NCBI RefSeq assembly: GCF_032248695.1
Contig: NZ_JAVHXC010000001.1
Span: forward strand, 372,001-436,000
Reading direction: 5' to 3'
From: Dietzia sp032248695
Lineage (GTDB): Bacteria; Actinomycetota; Actinomycetes; Mycobacteriales; Mycobacteriaceae
Length of the DNA stretch: 64,000 nucleotides
In this document: one piece after another, positions 44,951-54,519 of the stretch
Position numbering within the stretch: the first letter of the stretch is position 1
Layout of the letters: each line of letters opens with the position of its first letter
Made by a program: the position numbers and the translations under genes
The notes under the pieces: generated by a model
Database searches by the model: none
Told to the model about the DNA's origin: nothing
The model's input: the letters and a program-made list of their open reading frames with translations, nothing else

Positions 44951-46081
44951 GTGGCGTCAGGGCCCCACCCCGACGTCGGCCGTCCCGTCACCGCCCCGGA
45001 TTTCCTGCTCTCCCGGCCCACGGGCTCGCTGCGCACCCAGGGGGCGCTCTCCGCGTTCACCGATCCCGCCGACGCCGCCCTCGCCCTCCGCGCGGGTTCC
45101 TGCCGCCTGGTGGTGGGCGCCATCGGGTTCGAGCCGGACGCGCCCGCCGCGCTCGTGGAGCCGGACGTGGTGGTGCGCACCGACGGCCCGCTCGAGCCCC
45201 CCGCCTACTTCCGGGCGATGCGCACACGGGCCCGCGTCGCCGAGGAGGTGCCCACCGCCGCGGAGCACCGGGCGCGCGTGTCGACCGCTATCTCGGGGGT
45301 GCGCGCCGGCGAACTCGACAAGGTGGTGTTGGCCCGGGCCGTCCGCCTCGAGGCCGAGGAGCCGATCGACCCGCACGCGGTCTGCGCCGCGCTCATCGAC
45401 GCGAGCCCCGCGGCCGACGGCTACCTCGTGGATCTCTCACCCGCCGGGGGACGGTACTCCGGCCGCGTCCTCGTGGGATCGAGTCCCGAGCTGCTGGTGC
45501 GTCGCCGCGGCGATCTGGTGGAGTGCCACCCGCTGGCCGGGTCGGCGCCGCGGTCGGCCGATCCCGCCGCCGACCAGGCCGCCGGACGCGCCCTGCGGGC
45601 CTCCGGGAAGGACGCGTCGGAGCACGCCTTCGTCGTGGACTCGCTGGCCCGGTCGCTCGCCCCGCTGTGCACCGACCTGGAGATCCCCGAGCGCCCGTCG
45701 CTGACGTCGACGCGGGAGATGTGGCACCTCGGCACCCGCATCCGGGGTCGCATCGCCGACCCGCGCACCACCGCCCTCGACCTGGCGCTGGCGGTGCACC
45801 CCACCCCCGCCGTGTGCGGGACCCCGACGGACGCGGCCCGCCGACTCATCGCGGGGATCGAGGGTGACCGCGGGTTCTACGCCGGTGCCGTCGGGTGGTC
45901 CGACGCGGGCGGTGACGGTGACTGGATGGTGACGATCCGCTGCGTCGAGATCGACGCGGACCGCACCGGGGCCATCGCGTGGGCCGGGGGCGGGCTGGTG
46001 GCCGACTCGGAGCCCGACGACGAGGTGGCGGAGACCGGGGCCAAGCTGCGCACGGTCCTCCGGGCGGTCGGCGCGGCCTAG
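44951..46081 (+). CDS. entC: Isochorismate synthase (EntC/MenF/DhbC family)
   Basis: Converts chorismate to isochorismate for menaquinone or siderophore synthesis. The 376-residue chorismate-binding enzyme has AGELDKVVLARAVRLE, CHPLAGSAPRSADP, ASGKDASEHAFVVD, STREMWHLGTRIRG, and HPTPAVCGTPTDAARRLI with RGFYAGAVGW. GTG 44951 has GGAGG 6 bases upstream. A TAGGAT (44872-44877) may be its -10, giving a leader of about 65 bases. Other menaquinone or siderophore genes are absent nearby, so the branch served is not decided. Confidence 0.88.
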   Translation: MASGPHPDVGRPVTAPDFLLSRPTGSLRTQGALSAFTDPADAALALRAGSCRLVVGAIGFEPDAPAALVEPDVVVRTDGPLEPPAYFRAMRTRARVAEEVPTAAEHRARVSTAISGVRAGELDKVVLARAVRLEAEEPIDPHAVCAALIDASPAADGYLVDLSPAGGRYSGRVLVGSSPELLVRRRGDLVECHPLAGSAPRSADPAADQAAGRALRASGKDASEHAFVVDSLARSLAPLCTDLEIPERPSLTSTREMWHLGTRIRGRIADPRTTALDLALAVHPTPAVCGTPTDAARRLIAGIEGDRGFYAGAVGWSDAGGDGDWMVTIRCVEIDADRTGAIAWAGGGLVADSEPDDEVAETGAKLRTVLRAVGAA

Positions 46082-46118
46082 GCCGATCCGCCGGCGGGTC
46101 CTCCCGGGCCCTCCGGGC

Positions 46119-46913
46119 CTACCTGTCGACGACCGGGTTGCCCAGCGACCCGATTCCCTCGATCTCCACCGTGACGCGGTCGCCGGGCAGCAACGGCCCG
46201 ACCCCGGCCGGGGTCCCGGTGAGGATGACGTCGCCGGGCAGGAGGGTCATGACCCGGGTGACGTACTCGACGATCTCGCCGACGGTGTGCATGAACTGCG
46301 AGGTGTTGCCGTCCTGACGCAGCTCGCTGGTCCCGTCCTCGTGGGTGACGGTGGTGCGGACGTCCAGCCCGTTGGGGTCCAGGTCGGTGACGATCCACGG
46401 GCCGAGCGGGCAGAAGGTGTCGTACCCCTTGCCCCGGGTCCACTGCCCGTCGGCCAGCTGCTGGTCCCGGGCGGTCACGTCGTTGGCGCACGTGTAGCCC
46501 AGGATGACGTCCCGGGCGCGCGCCGCGGCGACGTCCCGGCACGGCTGGCCGATCACGACGGCCAGCTCACCCTCGTGGTCCACCCGCTCGGAACTCGGCG
46601 GGTAGGCGATGGCGGCCTCGGGGCCGATGACCGACGTGTTGGGCTTGAGGAAGATCAGCGGCTGCGCCGGGGCCTGCGACCCCATCTCCTCGGCGTGATC
46701 CGCGTAGTTCTTCCCGACGCACACGATCTTCGACGCGAGGATGGGCGCGAGCAGGCGCACGTCGGCGAGCGGCCATTCGCGGCCGGTGAACTCGGGGGTG
46801 CCGAACGGGTGCTCGGAGATCTCGGCACAGGTCAGGGAGGAGGGGTCGGCGACGTCCCCACGGACCTCGACGAAGGCGAACCCCTGGGGATGGGCGATAC
46901 GGGCGAGACGCAT
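46119..46913 (-). CDS. Fumarylacetoacetate hydrolase-family protein
   Basis: 264 residues of the FAH fold. ILASKIVCVGKNYADHAEEM opens the catalytic domain, and the metal site includes DHEGELAVVIGQPCRDV and YTCANDVTARD. It ends LLPGDVILTGTPAGVGPLLPGD. Family members act on acylpyruvates, oxaloacetate or homoprotocatechuate intermediates; the substrate is not evident. It corresponds to Rv2993c beside gltX in M. tuberculosis. It starts 9 bases after the exonuclease gene stops. Confidence 0.88.
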   Translation of the reverse strand: MRLARIAHPQGFAFVEVRGDVADPSSLTCAEISEHPFGTPEFTGREWPLADVRLLAPILASKIVCVGKNYADHAEEMGSQAPAQPLIFLKPNTSVIGPEAAIAYPPSSERVDHEGELAVVIGQPCRDVAAARARDVILGYTCANDVTARDQQLADGQWTRGKGYDTFCPLGPWIVTDLDPNGLDVRTTVTHEDGTSELRQDGNTSQFMHTVGEIVEYVTRVMTLLPGDVILTGTPAGVGPLLPGDRVTVEIEGIGSLGNPVVDR

Positions 46914-46922
46914 ACCGCGATC

Positions 46923-47645
46923 CTAGGACGTGCGCAGGTCCCGCAGGACGCGCGCCCCACGCTCGCGGAGCTCGGCCACCTGGGCCAGGTACAGCTCTGC
47001 GCACGCGAGGGCGTCGACGGCGGCCTCGTGGGCGCGGTACCGGGGCAGCCCGTAGCGTGCCCGTGCGCCCCACAGCCGGAGGTCGTCCGGTGACGGGTCC
47101 GCGGTGAAGCCCATGTCGATCCCGCCGCCGAGGATCCGCCGCTGAAGCTCGAGCGTGTCGACGGCCTCCAGGGGCGGACGTACGCCGTACACGCGCTGAC
47201 AGAGGACGCCGAGGAAGTCCACCTCGATCGCGCTGTAGTGCGCGAGGAGGACCCGCCCGGTCAGGGCTGTGAGGACCCGGTCGAGCACCTCCTCGACCCC
47301 GGTTCCGTGGGCCACGTCGTCGTCGGTGAGTCCGTGGACGGTCGCGCTCTGTCCGACCCCGTCGTCGACCCCCGTCCGGTCGTCCGGTCGCAACACCATG
47401 GACCCCGCCCCGGCCAGCACGATCCGGTCCCCGTCGACCGGGACGAACCCCACCGACACGACCCGGTCACGGCGTGGGTCGAGGCCCGTCGTCTCCACGT
47501 CCACGGCCAGCAGTCGCGCCTCTGCGAGCGGAGTGGAGGGGTCCGGCGGCGGCGTCCGCAGGAGCGTGCCGAGCGGTCCGTCGGGGGCCCGGCGGGCCGC
47601 GCGTCGCCGGCGGGCGGCCGCCGCGAGCCTGTCGAGCGCCGTCAC
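46923..47645 (-). CDS. DnaQ-like 3'-5' exonuclease
   Basis: 240 residues. The DEDDh exonuclease signature is ARLLAVDVETTGLDPRRDRV (Exo I), LLAHYSAIEVDFL (Exo II) and RAHEAAVDALACAEL (Exo III with His). The N-terminal 40 residues are Arg/Ala-rich. It overlaps the CBS/nucleotidyltransferase gene by GTGA. This exonuclease-DUF294 pairing recurs in many bacteria, and the exonuclease is then not the main replicative epsilon subunit. Likely substrate: DNA or RNA oligonucleotides or a nucleotide signal. Confidence 0.85.
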   Translation of the reverse strand: MTALDRLAAAARRRRAARRAPDGPLGTLLRTPPPDPSTPLAEARLLAVDVETTGLDPRRDRVVSVGFVPVDGDRIVLAGAGSMVLRPDDRTGVDDGVGQSATVHGLTDDDVAHGTGVEEVLDRVLTALTGRVLLAHYSAIEVDFLGVLCQRVYGVRPPLEAVDTLELQRRILGGGIDMGFTADPSPDDLRLWGARARYGLPRYRAHEAAVDALACAELYLAQVAELRERGARVLRDLRTS

Positions 47646-49498
47646 ATCCGCCCGACCCGGTACTGGATCGCCAGCGCGGACTGTGCACCCGCGATGATGC
47701 GGAACGCCGCCCGGAGGCGGTGCCGGTCCATCGTGCCGAGGGTCGACGGGTCGACGTGGTTGTCCGGGACGAGGCCCTCGGCGATCTGGCGCGCGTGATG
47801 ACGGTAGGCGAGCCCGCGGAGGAAGCGGATGGCGCCGGAGAGGTTCTCCGCGTCGGTGCGCGCGATCACCCCGGCGGTCGCCGCGGCGTCGAGCCGGTCC
47901 AGCGTGGAGACCTCGGGCAGCCCGGCCGACAGGGCGTGCAGGCGGGCGATCTGCACGACGGGCGCGATACCCCCCGCCTTGATGTCGAGGGTGTTGCGGT
48001 ACTCCCCGCGGCGCGCGACCACCAGGCCACGGAAGAACCCCAGGGGCGGTTGCCAGTCGCAGGCGATCCGCGCGAGGTGGGCGAGGAACCGCGCACTCCC
48101 CCGCGCCCTCGAGAGCATCTCCCGACGGACCCGGTCCAGCAGCTCGTCGGCACCGTGCACGGCGCGGATGTCGAAGAACACCTGGCTGCGCAGCACGGCG
48201 TCCGGGTCGGGGGCGCCCACCCAGTCACGCACCCGCCGCTCCCAGTCGGACGCGGTGCGTCGCCACTGCGGGTTGGTGGCCATGACGCCGCCGGGACAGC
48301 GCGCGAAACCCGCCCGCTCCAGTCCGTCACAGACGCGCTCCGCGAGTGCTGCGAAGTAGTCGTGGGCGCCCGGGACCGTGTCGGCGGCGTCGGCGAGGAC
48401 GAGCGCGTTGTCCTGGTCGCTGGAGGCGCCGAGCTCACCCCGGGCCTGCGATCCGAGCCCCACCCAGCAGTAGGCGGCGGGCGCGGGCCCGAGCTCGGTC
48501 TCGGCCAGGGCGAGCAGCCGCCGGGTGGCCGCGTCGGCGGTGGCGGTGATGACCCGCCCGATGTCCTGGGGCGCGGTGCCGCGGCGGACGAACTCCCCGA
48601 TCAGTGGCGGGAGGCGCTCCGCCAGGCCGGCGACCGCGTCGGGGTCCGGGGCGCGGGAGATCCGGGCTGCGAGGTAGACCGGGTCGGCCTGCGCGAGCCG
48701 GAGCAGGTCTCCCGTGGTCACCATCCCCGTGGGTGCCCCGTCCTGGCAGACCGGGAGGTGGTGGACCCCGTGGTCCATCTGGAGCAGGGTGGCGTCGAAC
48801 GCGCGCGTCCCCGCGTCCACCGTCACCGGGTCGCGGGTCATGATGGTCGAGACCGGGGCCTCGGGGTCCCCGCCCACCGCGACGACCTTCGCGCGCAGAT
48901 CGCGGTCGGTGAAGATGCCCACGACGCGCCCGGACTCCACCACCACGAGCGCCGAGACCCGCTCCTGCGTCATGAACCGCGCGGCCTCGCGGATGGGGGT
49001 CGTGGGCTCCACGGTGACCGCGTCCCTGGTGAGCAACTCCCCCACGGGCGTGCCGAGGACGTCCCCGCCGGAGGCCGCGACGCGCGCGGAGGCGAGGTCC
49101 TGGCGGATCCGATCGCTGCGCGCGCCGAAGAAGGCGCGCAGGTCCGGGTTCCCGGCGGCCAGTTCGTCGAACACCTCGCGGGGCATCTCGAGCAGGAGGG
49201 TGTCGGCCGACGCGACCATGAGGTAGCGCGACAGGCGGGACTGGGTGAGCGTCGAGTACCCGAAGCAGTCGCCTTCGTCCCGCGCGTCGAGCAGGGCGCC
49301 GTTCGGGTCGCACACCTCGACGGCACCGGTCCGGATGATGTGCAGGGAGTCGTTCGGCGCCCCCGGTTCGATGATGACCGAGCCCCGGCGGTGGTAGCGC
49401 TGGGTCAGCCGCGCCGGCAGCCGGTCGAGGTCCTCCGGCGGGAGTGCGTCGAACGGCGCGCAGCGGGCGAGGAAGTCGCGCACCTCGGCCAGTTCCAC
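47642..49498 (-). CDS. cNMP-binding / CBS / DUF294 nucleotidyltransferase
   Basis: 618 residues. A cyclic-nucleotide-binding domain is at about 10-115. Two CBS motifs follow at about 150-270 (VTVEPTTPIREAARFMTQER and DPVTVDAGTRAFDATLLQMD). Then comes a DUF294 nucleotidyltransferase with VGLGSQARGELGASSDQDNA (about 300-430) and a helical DUF294 C-terminal domain to the end. The architecture suggests a signal-gated nucleotidyl- or uridylyltransferase-like switch; no substrate is known. GTG 49498 is chosen for GGAGG 8 bases upstream; GTG 49504 is an alternative. Coupled to the exonuclease by GTGA. Confidence 0.82.
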   Translation of the reverse strand: MELAEVRDFLARCAPFDALPPEDLDRLPARLTQRYHRRGSVIIEPGAPNDSLHIIRTGAVEVCDPNGALLDARDEGDCFGYSTLTQSRLSRYLMVASADTLLLEMPREVFDELAAGNPDLRAFFGARSDRIRQDLASARVAASGGDVLGTPVGELLTRDAVTVEPTTPIREAARFMTQERVSALVVVESGRVVGIFTDRDLRAKVVAVGGDPEAPVSTIMTRDPVTVDAGTRAFDATLLQMDHGVHHLPVCQDGAPTGMVTTGDLLRLAQADPVYLAARISRAPDPDAVAGLAERLPPLIGEFVRRGTAPQDIGRVITATADAATRRLLALAETELGPAPAAYCWVGLGSQARGELGASSDQDNALVLADAADTVPGAHDYFAALAERVCDGLERAGFARCPGGVMATNPQWRRTASDWERRVRDWVGAPDPDAVLRSQVFFDIRAVHGADELLDRVRREMLSRARGSARFLAHLARIACDWQPPLGFFRGLVVARRGEYRNTLDIKAGGIAPVVQIARLHALSAGLPEVSTLDRLDAAATAGVIARTDAENLSGAIRFLRGLAYRHHARQIAEGLVPDNHVDPSTLGTMDRHRLRAAFRIIAGAQSALAIQYRVGRM

Positions 49499-49617
49499 GT
49501 CCACGCCCTCCACTGTGGACGCCGACGGCCCGCGGTGTGCTCGCTTCTGGCGATTCACACCCGCGGGCCGGGGGCGGTGGGGAGCCCGGCGCGTCGCCGC
49601 CGGGGTGCGGGGTCGAC

Positions 49618-50637
49618 CTAGGCGGTGACCGCGGCGACGATCCGGTCGCCCACCTCGGAGGTGACGACGGGCGCGTCGCCGCGCGAGCCGAGGTCCGCCT
49701 CGACCGCGGCCTCGACCTTGTCCGCCTCGGCGGTCCTGCCGAGGTGACGCAGGAGCAGGGCCACCGACAGGATCGCGGCGGTCGGGTCGGCCTTGCCCTG
49801 TCCGGCGATGTCCGGCGCCGAGCCGTGGACGGGCTCGAACATCGACGGGTTGGTACCGGAGGCGTCGATGTTGCCCGAAGCAGCGGTCCCGATGCCGCCG
49901 GTGACGGCGGCGGCGAGGTCGGTGATGATGTCGCCGAAGAGGTTGTCGGTGACGATCACGTCGAAGCGGGCGGGGTCGGTGACCATGTAGATGGTCGCCG
50001 CGTCGATGTGGCAGTAGTCCACCTCGACCTCGGGGAACTCGGCGGCCACCTCGTCGACGGTGCGCTGCCACAGTCCGCCGGCGTTGACGAGCACGTTGGT
50101 CTTGTGGACGAGCGTGAGCTTGCGCCGGCGGGACATCGCCCGTCCGAACGCGTCGCGGACGACGCGCTCGACGCCGAAGCGGGTGTTGACCGAGGTCTCG
50201 GTGCCCATCTCGTGGGGGGTCCCCACGCGGATCGCCCCGCCGTTGCCGGTGTAGAGCCCCTCGGTGCCCTCGCGCACCACGACGAAGTCGATCTCGCCGG
50301 GGTTCTTCAGCGGGGTCGCCGACCCGGGGAACAGCCGCGAGGGTCGGAGGTTGACGTGGTGGTCCAGGGCGAAGCGCAGCGGCAGCAGCATGCCGCGCTC
50401 GAGGATCCCGGCCGGCACGGAGCGGGGGTCGCCGATGGCGCCCAGCAGGATCGCGTCGTGCGTCTTGAGGCTGGCGATGTCGGCGTCGGTGAGCGTCTCA
50501 CCGTTGCGCAGGTAACGACGGGCGCCGAGGTCGTACTCGGTCTTCTCCACGCCGGGCACGAGGGCGTCGAGGACCTTGAGCGCCTCGGCGGTGACCTCCA
50601 CGCCGATGCCGTCACCGGGGATGACTGCGAGCTTCAT
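49618..50637 (-). CDS. leuB: 3-isopropylmalate dehydrogenase
   Basis: NAD-dependent oxidative decarboxylation of 3-isopropylmalate to 2-oxoisocaproate in leucine synthesis. The 339-residue actinobacterial form begins LAVIPGDGIGVEVTAEALKV. It has ERGMLLPLRFALDHHVNLRP with substrate arginines, FDVIVTDNLFGDIITDLAAA with metal Asp residues, and MFEPVHGSAPDIAGQGKADP for NAD. It follows serA by 26 bases. leuCD lie 13 kb away, the usual split for the group. Confidence 0.96.
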   Translation of the reverse strand: MKLAVIPGDGIGVEVTAEALKVLDALVPGVEKTEYDLGARRYLRNGETLTDADIASLKTHDAILLGAIGDPRSVPAGILERGMLLPLRFALDHHVNLRPSRLFPGSATPLKNPGEIDFVVVREGTEGLYTGNGGAIRVGTPHEMGTETSVNTRFGVERVVRDAFGRAMSRRRKLTLVHKTNVLVNAGGLWQRTVDEVAAEFPEVEVDYCHIDAATIYMVTDPARFDVIVTDNLFGDIITDLAAAVTGGIGTAASGNIDASGTNPSMFEPVHGSAPDIAGQGKADPTAAILSVALLLRHLGRTAEADKVEAAVEADLGSRGDAPVVTSEVGDRIVAAVTA

Positions 50638-50663
50638 GGTGATGTGGGTTCCTTTGCTGCTCG

Positions 50664-52256
50664 TCAGTCGAGGTTGATCTGGGTGGCCGTCGCACCGAGC
50701 TCGGAGACGATCCGGTCGATGGTCGGCTCGGCGACCGGGCGGTCCACACGCAGGATGAGCGACGCGCCCTCACCCGTGGCGTCCTGGCTCAGGGCGGCGG
50801 CCTGGATGTCGATGCCCTCGCCGCCGAGGATCGAGCCGACCTTGCCGAGCACGCCGGGGCGGTCGGAGTAGTGGACGAAGAGGTTCTGGCCCTGGGCGCG
50901 CAGGTCGAAGCCGCGCTCGTTGATGCGGACGATCTTCTGGACCTTCTCCAGGCCCGACAGGGTGCCGGTGACCTGGCCGGTGGCGCCGTCGGCGGCCACC
51001 GCGGTGACGGTGACGGTGCTGCGGTAGGCCTTGGACTCGCTGCGGGTCTCCACCGAGTGGGTGACGCCGCGCTGCTCGGCCATCTGTCCGACGTTGACGA
51101 ACGTGGCGGGCTCGTCGGTGATGGCGGAGAACATACCGCGCAGGGCGGCCAGGCCCAGGACGTCGACCTGCTCGGCGGCGAGCTCGCCGGCGACCTCGAC
51201 GTTGACGGTGGTGGGCACGCCCGGGCACAGGTGACCGGCGATGAGGCCGACCTTGCGCACGAGGTCGAGCCAGGGCGCGACCTCGTCGCCGACCGGGCCA
51301 CCGGAGACGTTGACGGCGTCGGGCACGAACTCGCCGCGCAGGGCGAGCAGCACGCTGCGCGCGACGTCGGTGCCGGCGCGGTCCTGGGCCTCCGAGGTGG
51401 AGGCGCCGAGGTGCGGGGTGACCACTGTGTTGGGGAGCTCGAACAGCGGCGAGTCGGTGCACGGCTCGGTGTCGAACACGTCGAGCGCAGCCGCGCGGAC
51501 CTTGCCGGACTTCAGCGCGTCGACGAGGGCGTCCTCGACGATGAGGCCGCCGCGGGCGGCGTTGACGATCACGACGCCGTCCTTGGCGCGGGCGAGCCGC
51601 TCGGCGTCGAACAGGCCGGCGGTCTCCTTGGTCTTGGGCAGGTGCATCGTGATGATGTCCGCGCGGGAGACCAGCTCGTCGATGTCGACGAGCTCGATGC
51701 CCAGCTGCGCCGCGCGGGCGGCGGGCAGGTAGGGGTCGTAGGCGATGATGTGCGTCTCGAACGCCGCGAGGCGCTGGGCGACGAGCTGACCGATGCGGCC
51801 GAGGCCCACGACGCCGATGGTCTTGCCGAGCAGCTCGACCCCGTTGAAGGAGCTGCGCTTCCAGGTGTGCTCACGCAGCGTGGCGTCGGCGGCGGGGATC
51901 TGGCGGCAGGCGGACATGAGCAGCGCGACGGCGTGCTCGGCGGCCGAGTGGATGTTGGAGGTCGGCGCGTTGACCACCATGACGCCGCGCTCGGTGGCGG
52001 CGGGGATCTCGACGTTGTCGAGGCCCACCCCGGCGCGGCCGATGATCTTGAGGTTGGGGGCGGCGGCGAGCACCTCGGCGTCGACGGTGGTGGCGGAGCG
52101 CACGAGCAGCGCGTCGGCGTCGGCGACCGCCTCGAGGAGCTTGGGGCGATCCGGGCCGTCGACCCAGCGGACCTCCACGGCGTCGCCGAGCGCGTCGACG
52201 GTCGACTGGGCGAGCTTGTCGGCGATGAGGACGACGGGACGTCCGGATGCTGTCAC
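50664..52256 (-). CDS. serA: D-3-phosphoglycerate dehydrogenase
   Basis: First step of serine synthesis. 530 residues, the long mycobacterial type. The substrate- and NAD-binding domains (about 1-310) have GKTIGVVGLGRIGQLVAQRL and the catalytic ELPNTVVTPHLGASTSEAQD. An intervening (ASB) domain spans about 315-450. A C-terminal ACT domain for serine feedback (HYSDRPGVLGKVGSILGGEG) ends the protein. GTG 52256 has GAGGAGA 7 bases upstream. Transcribed ahead of leuB. Confidence 0.96.
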   Translation of the reverse strand: MTASGRPVVLIADKLAQSTVDALGDAVEVRWVDGPDRPKLLEAVADADALLVRSATTVDAEVLAAAPNLKIIGRAGVGLDNVEIPAATERGVMVVNAPTSNIHSAAEHAVALLMSACRQIPAADATLREHTWKRSSFNGVELLGKTIGVVGLGRIGQLVAQRLAAFETHIIAYDPYLPAARAAQLGIELVDIDELVSRADIITMHLPKTKETAGLFDAERLARAKDGVVIVNAARGGLIVEDALVDALKSGKVRAAALDVFDTEPCTDSPLFELPNTVVTPHLGASTSEAQDRAGTDVARSVLLALRGEFVPDAVNVSGGPVGDEVAPWLDLVRKVGLIAGHLCPGVPTTVNVEVAGELAAEQVDVLGLAALRGMFSAITDEPATFVNVGQMAEQRGVTHSVETRSESKAYRSTVTVTAVAADGATGQVTGTLSGLEKVQKIVRINERGFDLRAQGQNLFVHYSDRPGVLGKVGSILGGEGIDIQAAALSQDATGEGASLILRVDRPVAEPTIDRIVSELGATATQINLD

Positions 52257-52389
52257 AGTGGGATCTCCTCGGTGTCAAAACGGGCGAGGCCAGTCTATGC
52301 CACCTCCCGCGACGGCCCAGCAGTGGCCGGCCCGGCCGGCGGCGCCTACCGTGGCGGTTCAACAGCGATGCCCGACGAACGGAGCCCCG

Positions 52390-52998
52390 ATGCCCCGCAG
52401 CCCCCGGTCGACCCCGCCCCCGGTCCGCTTCCCCGATCCGTGGGTGCCGGTGGTGGCGCCGGCGCGGGGCGCGACGGCGGTGGCGGCGTATCTGCGGGCG
52501 CACCTGTACGGGGCGGCCGTGGGCCGCAGCATCCTGGACCGGTGCATCCGGGCGGTGGAGCCGGGCGACCGTGAGCGCCTCGTCCCGCTGCGGGCGGAGT
52601 TCGAGCAGGAGATCGACGCCGCCGCGGCCCTGCTCCGGCGCCTGTCGGTGTTCGGGACGCCGGGCCGGGGCCTGCTGCGCGCCTCGTCGGTGGTGACGCT
52701 GTCGGCCCTGCCGGTGGGGCCGCTGGTGCGCGATCCGTTGGCGCGGCTCGCCGTGCTGGAGGCGTTGCGGACGTTGGTGGTGGCCAAGCGGTCGATGTGG
52801 GAGTTGCTGGCCGAGTCGTGGGTCGCCGACGACCCGGCGCCGGTGGGTGTCGACCGCGGGCGTGGTGGCGACGACGACGACGAGCTCCCCGGTTCCGACA
52901 CCGGCCGCCTCCTGCGGGGTCTGGCGGAACAGGCGCGCGTGCAGGAGGACCTGCTGGAGCAGCTACGGCGCACCTACGGTCTGGCGGTCTTCGGGTGA
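52390..52998 (+). CDS. Hypothetical protein coupled to an FAD oxidoreductase
   Basis: 202 residues, family not recognised. An Ala/Arg/Leu-rich helical protein: AAYLRAHLYGAAVGRSILDR (about 29-48), a helical stretch EFEQEIDAAAALLRRLSVFG, then ALRTLVVAKRSMWELLAESW. A short Gly/Asp-rich linker precedes the C-terminal helix. There is no signal peptide. ATG 52390 has CGGAG 5 bases upstream. Its stop overlaps the next start (GTGA), so the two are translated together. Confidence 0.6.
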   Translation: MPRSPRSTPPPVRFPDPWVPVVAPARGATAVAAYLRAHLYGAAVGRSILDRCIRAVEPGDRERLVPLRAEFEQEIDAAAALLRRLSVFGTPGRGLLRASSVVTLSALPVGPLVRDPLARLAVLEALRTLVVAKRSMWELLAESWVADDPAPVGVDRGRGGDDDDELPGSDTGRLLRGLAEQARVQEDLLEQLRRTYGLAVFG

Positions 52999-54479
52999 GC
53001 GCGGCCGGGCCGGTGCGCGCGGACGTGATCGTGGTGGGCTCGGGCCCCAACGGCCTCGCGGCGGCGGTGTCGTGCGCGCGCGCCGGGCGGAAGGTCGTCG
53101 TGCTCGAGGCGCAGGACGGCGTCGGCGGCGGCTGTCGGACGCGGCCGATGTCCGAGGTCGCCCCCGACATCCCGGAGCACCTGGCCGACGGGTTGCTGGT
53201 CGACCCCTGCTCGGCCGTCCACCCGATGGCGGGCGCGTCGCCGTTCTTCCGCGACTTCGACCTGCCCGCCCACGGTGTGGAGATGGCCTCGCCGCCCGTG
53301 CAGCTCGCGCACGCCCTGCCGGGTCGGGACGCGATCGTCGTGCCGTCCGATCCCTCCCCCGCCGACCTCGCCGCCGGTCTGGGCTCGCGTGAGGAGGCCG
53401 ACCGGTGGTGGGGCGTGATGGGTCCGCTCGGCCGCCGCGCCGAGGACGTCGTCGCGGCCGCCCTGTCCGATCAGCGTTCGATCCCGCCCGTGGCGGCGAC
53501 CGCGGCGCTCGCGGGCGCCTTCCTGCGGGTCCATCCCCGCGGTGGCGTCGCCGATCCCCTGGGCCCGGACGGCCGGACGCTGCTGTCCGGCATCTCCGCG
53601 CACGCCATCACCCCCCTGAACTCCCCCGCCGCGACCGGCGTCGGCCTGGTGCTGGGCTCGCTCCTGCACTCACCGCGGGGCTGGGGCCTGCCGGTCGGCG
53701 GAAGCGGCGCGATCACCGCCGCGCTGGCCGATGCCGTCCGCGACGCCGGCGGCGAGATCCGTACGGGCGTCACCGTCGACTCCCTGGCCCGGCTCGACGC
53801 CCGCGACGTCGTGTTCAACACCTCGTCACGGATCCTCGGCCGGATCCTGGTCGCGTCGTCGCCGTCCCCCGCGGTGGCGCGGCGCGCGCGCAGGCTGCTC
53901 CGGGCCCCGGTGGGGGGCGCGGCGGCGAAGGTCGACCTCGTCCTGTCTGGTCCGGTGCCGTGGCGGGACGAGCGCCTCGCCGGCGCGGGGACCGTGCACC
54001 TGGGCGGGGACTCGCACGCCCTGGCCCTCGCCGAGCGCGAGGTGGCCGCGGGACGCCACGCGGAGCGCCCGATGGTCCTGGTCTCCCAGCCCTGGGTCAC
54101 CGATCCGGGCCGTGTCGCGCCCGACGGCCGACGCCCGCTGTGGACCTACGCCCACGTCCCGGCGTACTCGGGTCGCGACCAGACCGAACAGGTGCTCACG
54201 GCACTGGAGGAGGTCGCGCCGGGGGTGCGGGACGTCGTGCTGGCCGCGCACTGCACACCCGCGGACCGGATGGCCGAGCACAACGCGAACAACGCCGGCG
54301 GGGACATCGCCGCGGGGCGGGTGGACCTGCGCGGACTCATCGCCCGCCCGGTCCCGCGGGCCGACCCCTTCGCCACCGGCGTGCCGGGGGTCTGGCACGC
54401 CTCCGGCTCCACACCGCCCGGCCCCGGGGTCCACGGCATGGCCGGCCGCCACGTGGCGGACCGGATCCTCGGCCGCTGA
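52995..54479 (+). CDS. Phytoene-dehydrogenase-related FAD oxidoreductase
   Basis: 494 residues. The FAD-binding motif ADVIVVGSGPNGLAAAVSCA and VVLEAQDGVGGGC lie at the N-terminus. The C-terminal WHASGSTPPGPGVHGMAGRH completes the FAD site in the way of the COG1233 group (carotenoid desaturase/isomerase relatives). The substrate is unknown and no carotenoid genes are nearby. Its place beside serA matches Rv2997 of M. tuberculosis, from memory. GTG start in a GTGA overlap. Confidence 0.8.
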   Translation: MSAAGPVRADVIVVGSGPNGLAAAVSCARAGRKVVVLEAQDGVGGGCRTRPMSEVAPDIPEHLADGLLVDPCSAVHPMAGASPFFRDFDLPAHGVEMASPPVQLAHALPGRDAIVVPSDPSPADLAAGLGSREEADRWWGVMGPLGRRAEDVVAAALSDQRSIPPVAATAALAGAFLRVHPRGGVADPLGPDGRTLLSGISAHAITPLNSPAATGVGLVLGSLLHSPRGWGLPVGGSGAITAALADAVRDAGGEIRTGVTVDSLARLDARDVVFNTSSRILGRILVASSPSPAVARRARRLLRAPVGGAAAKVDLVLSGPVPWRDERLAGAGTVHLGGDSHALALAEREVAAGRHAERPMVLVSQPWVTDPGRVAPDGRRPLWTYAHVPAYSGRDQTEQVLTALEEVAPGVRDVVLAAHCTPADRMAEHNANNAGGDIAAGRVDLRGLIARPVPRADPFATGVPGVWHASGSTPPGPGVHGMAGRHVADRILGR

Positions 54480-54519
54480 GCACGCGGCCCGCGACGTCGG
54501 CCCCGTGAGGCCCGCCGGG

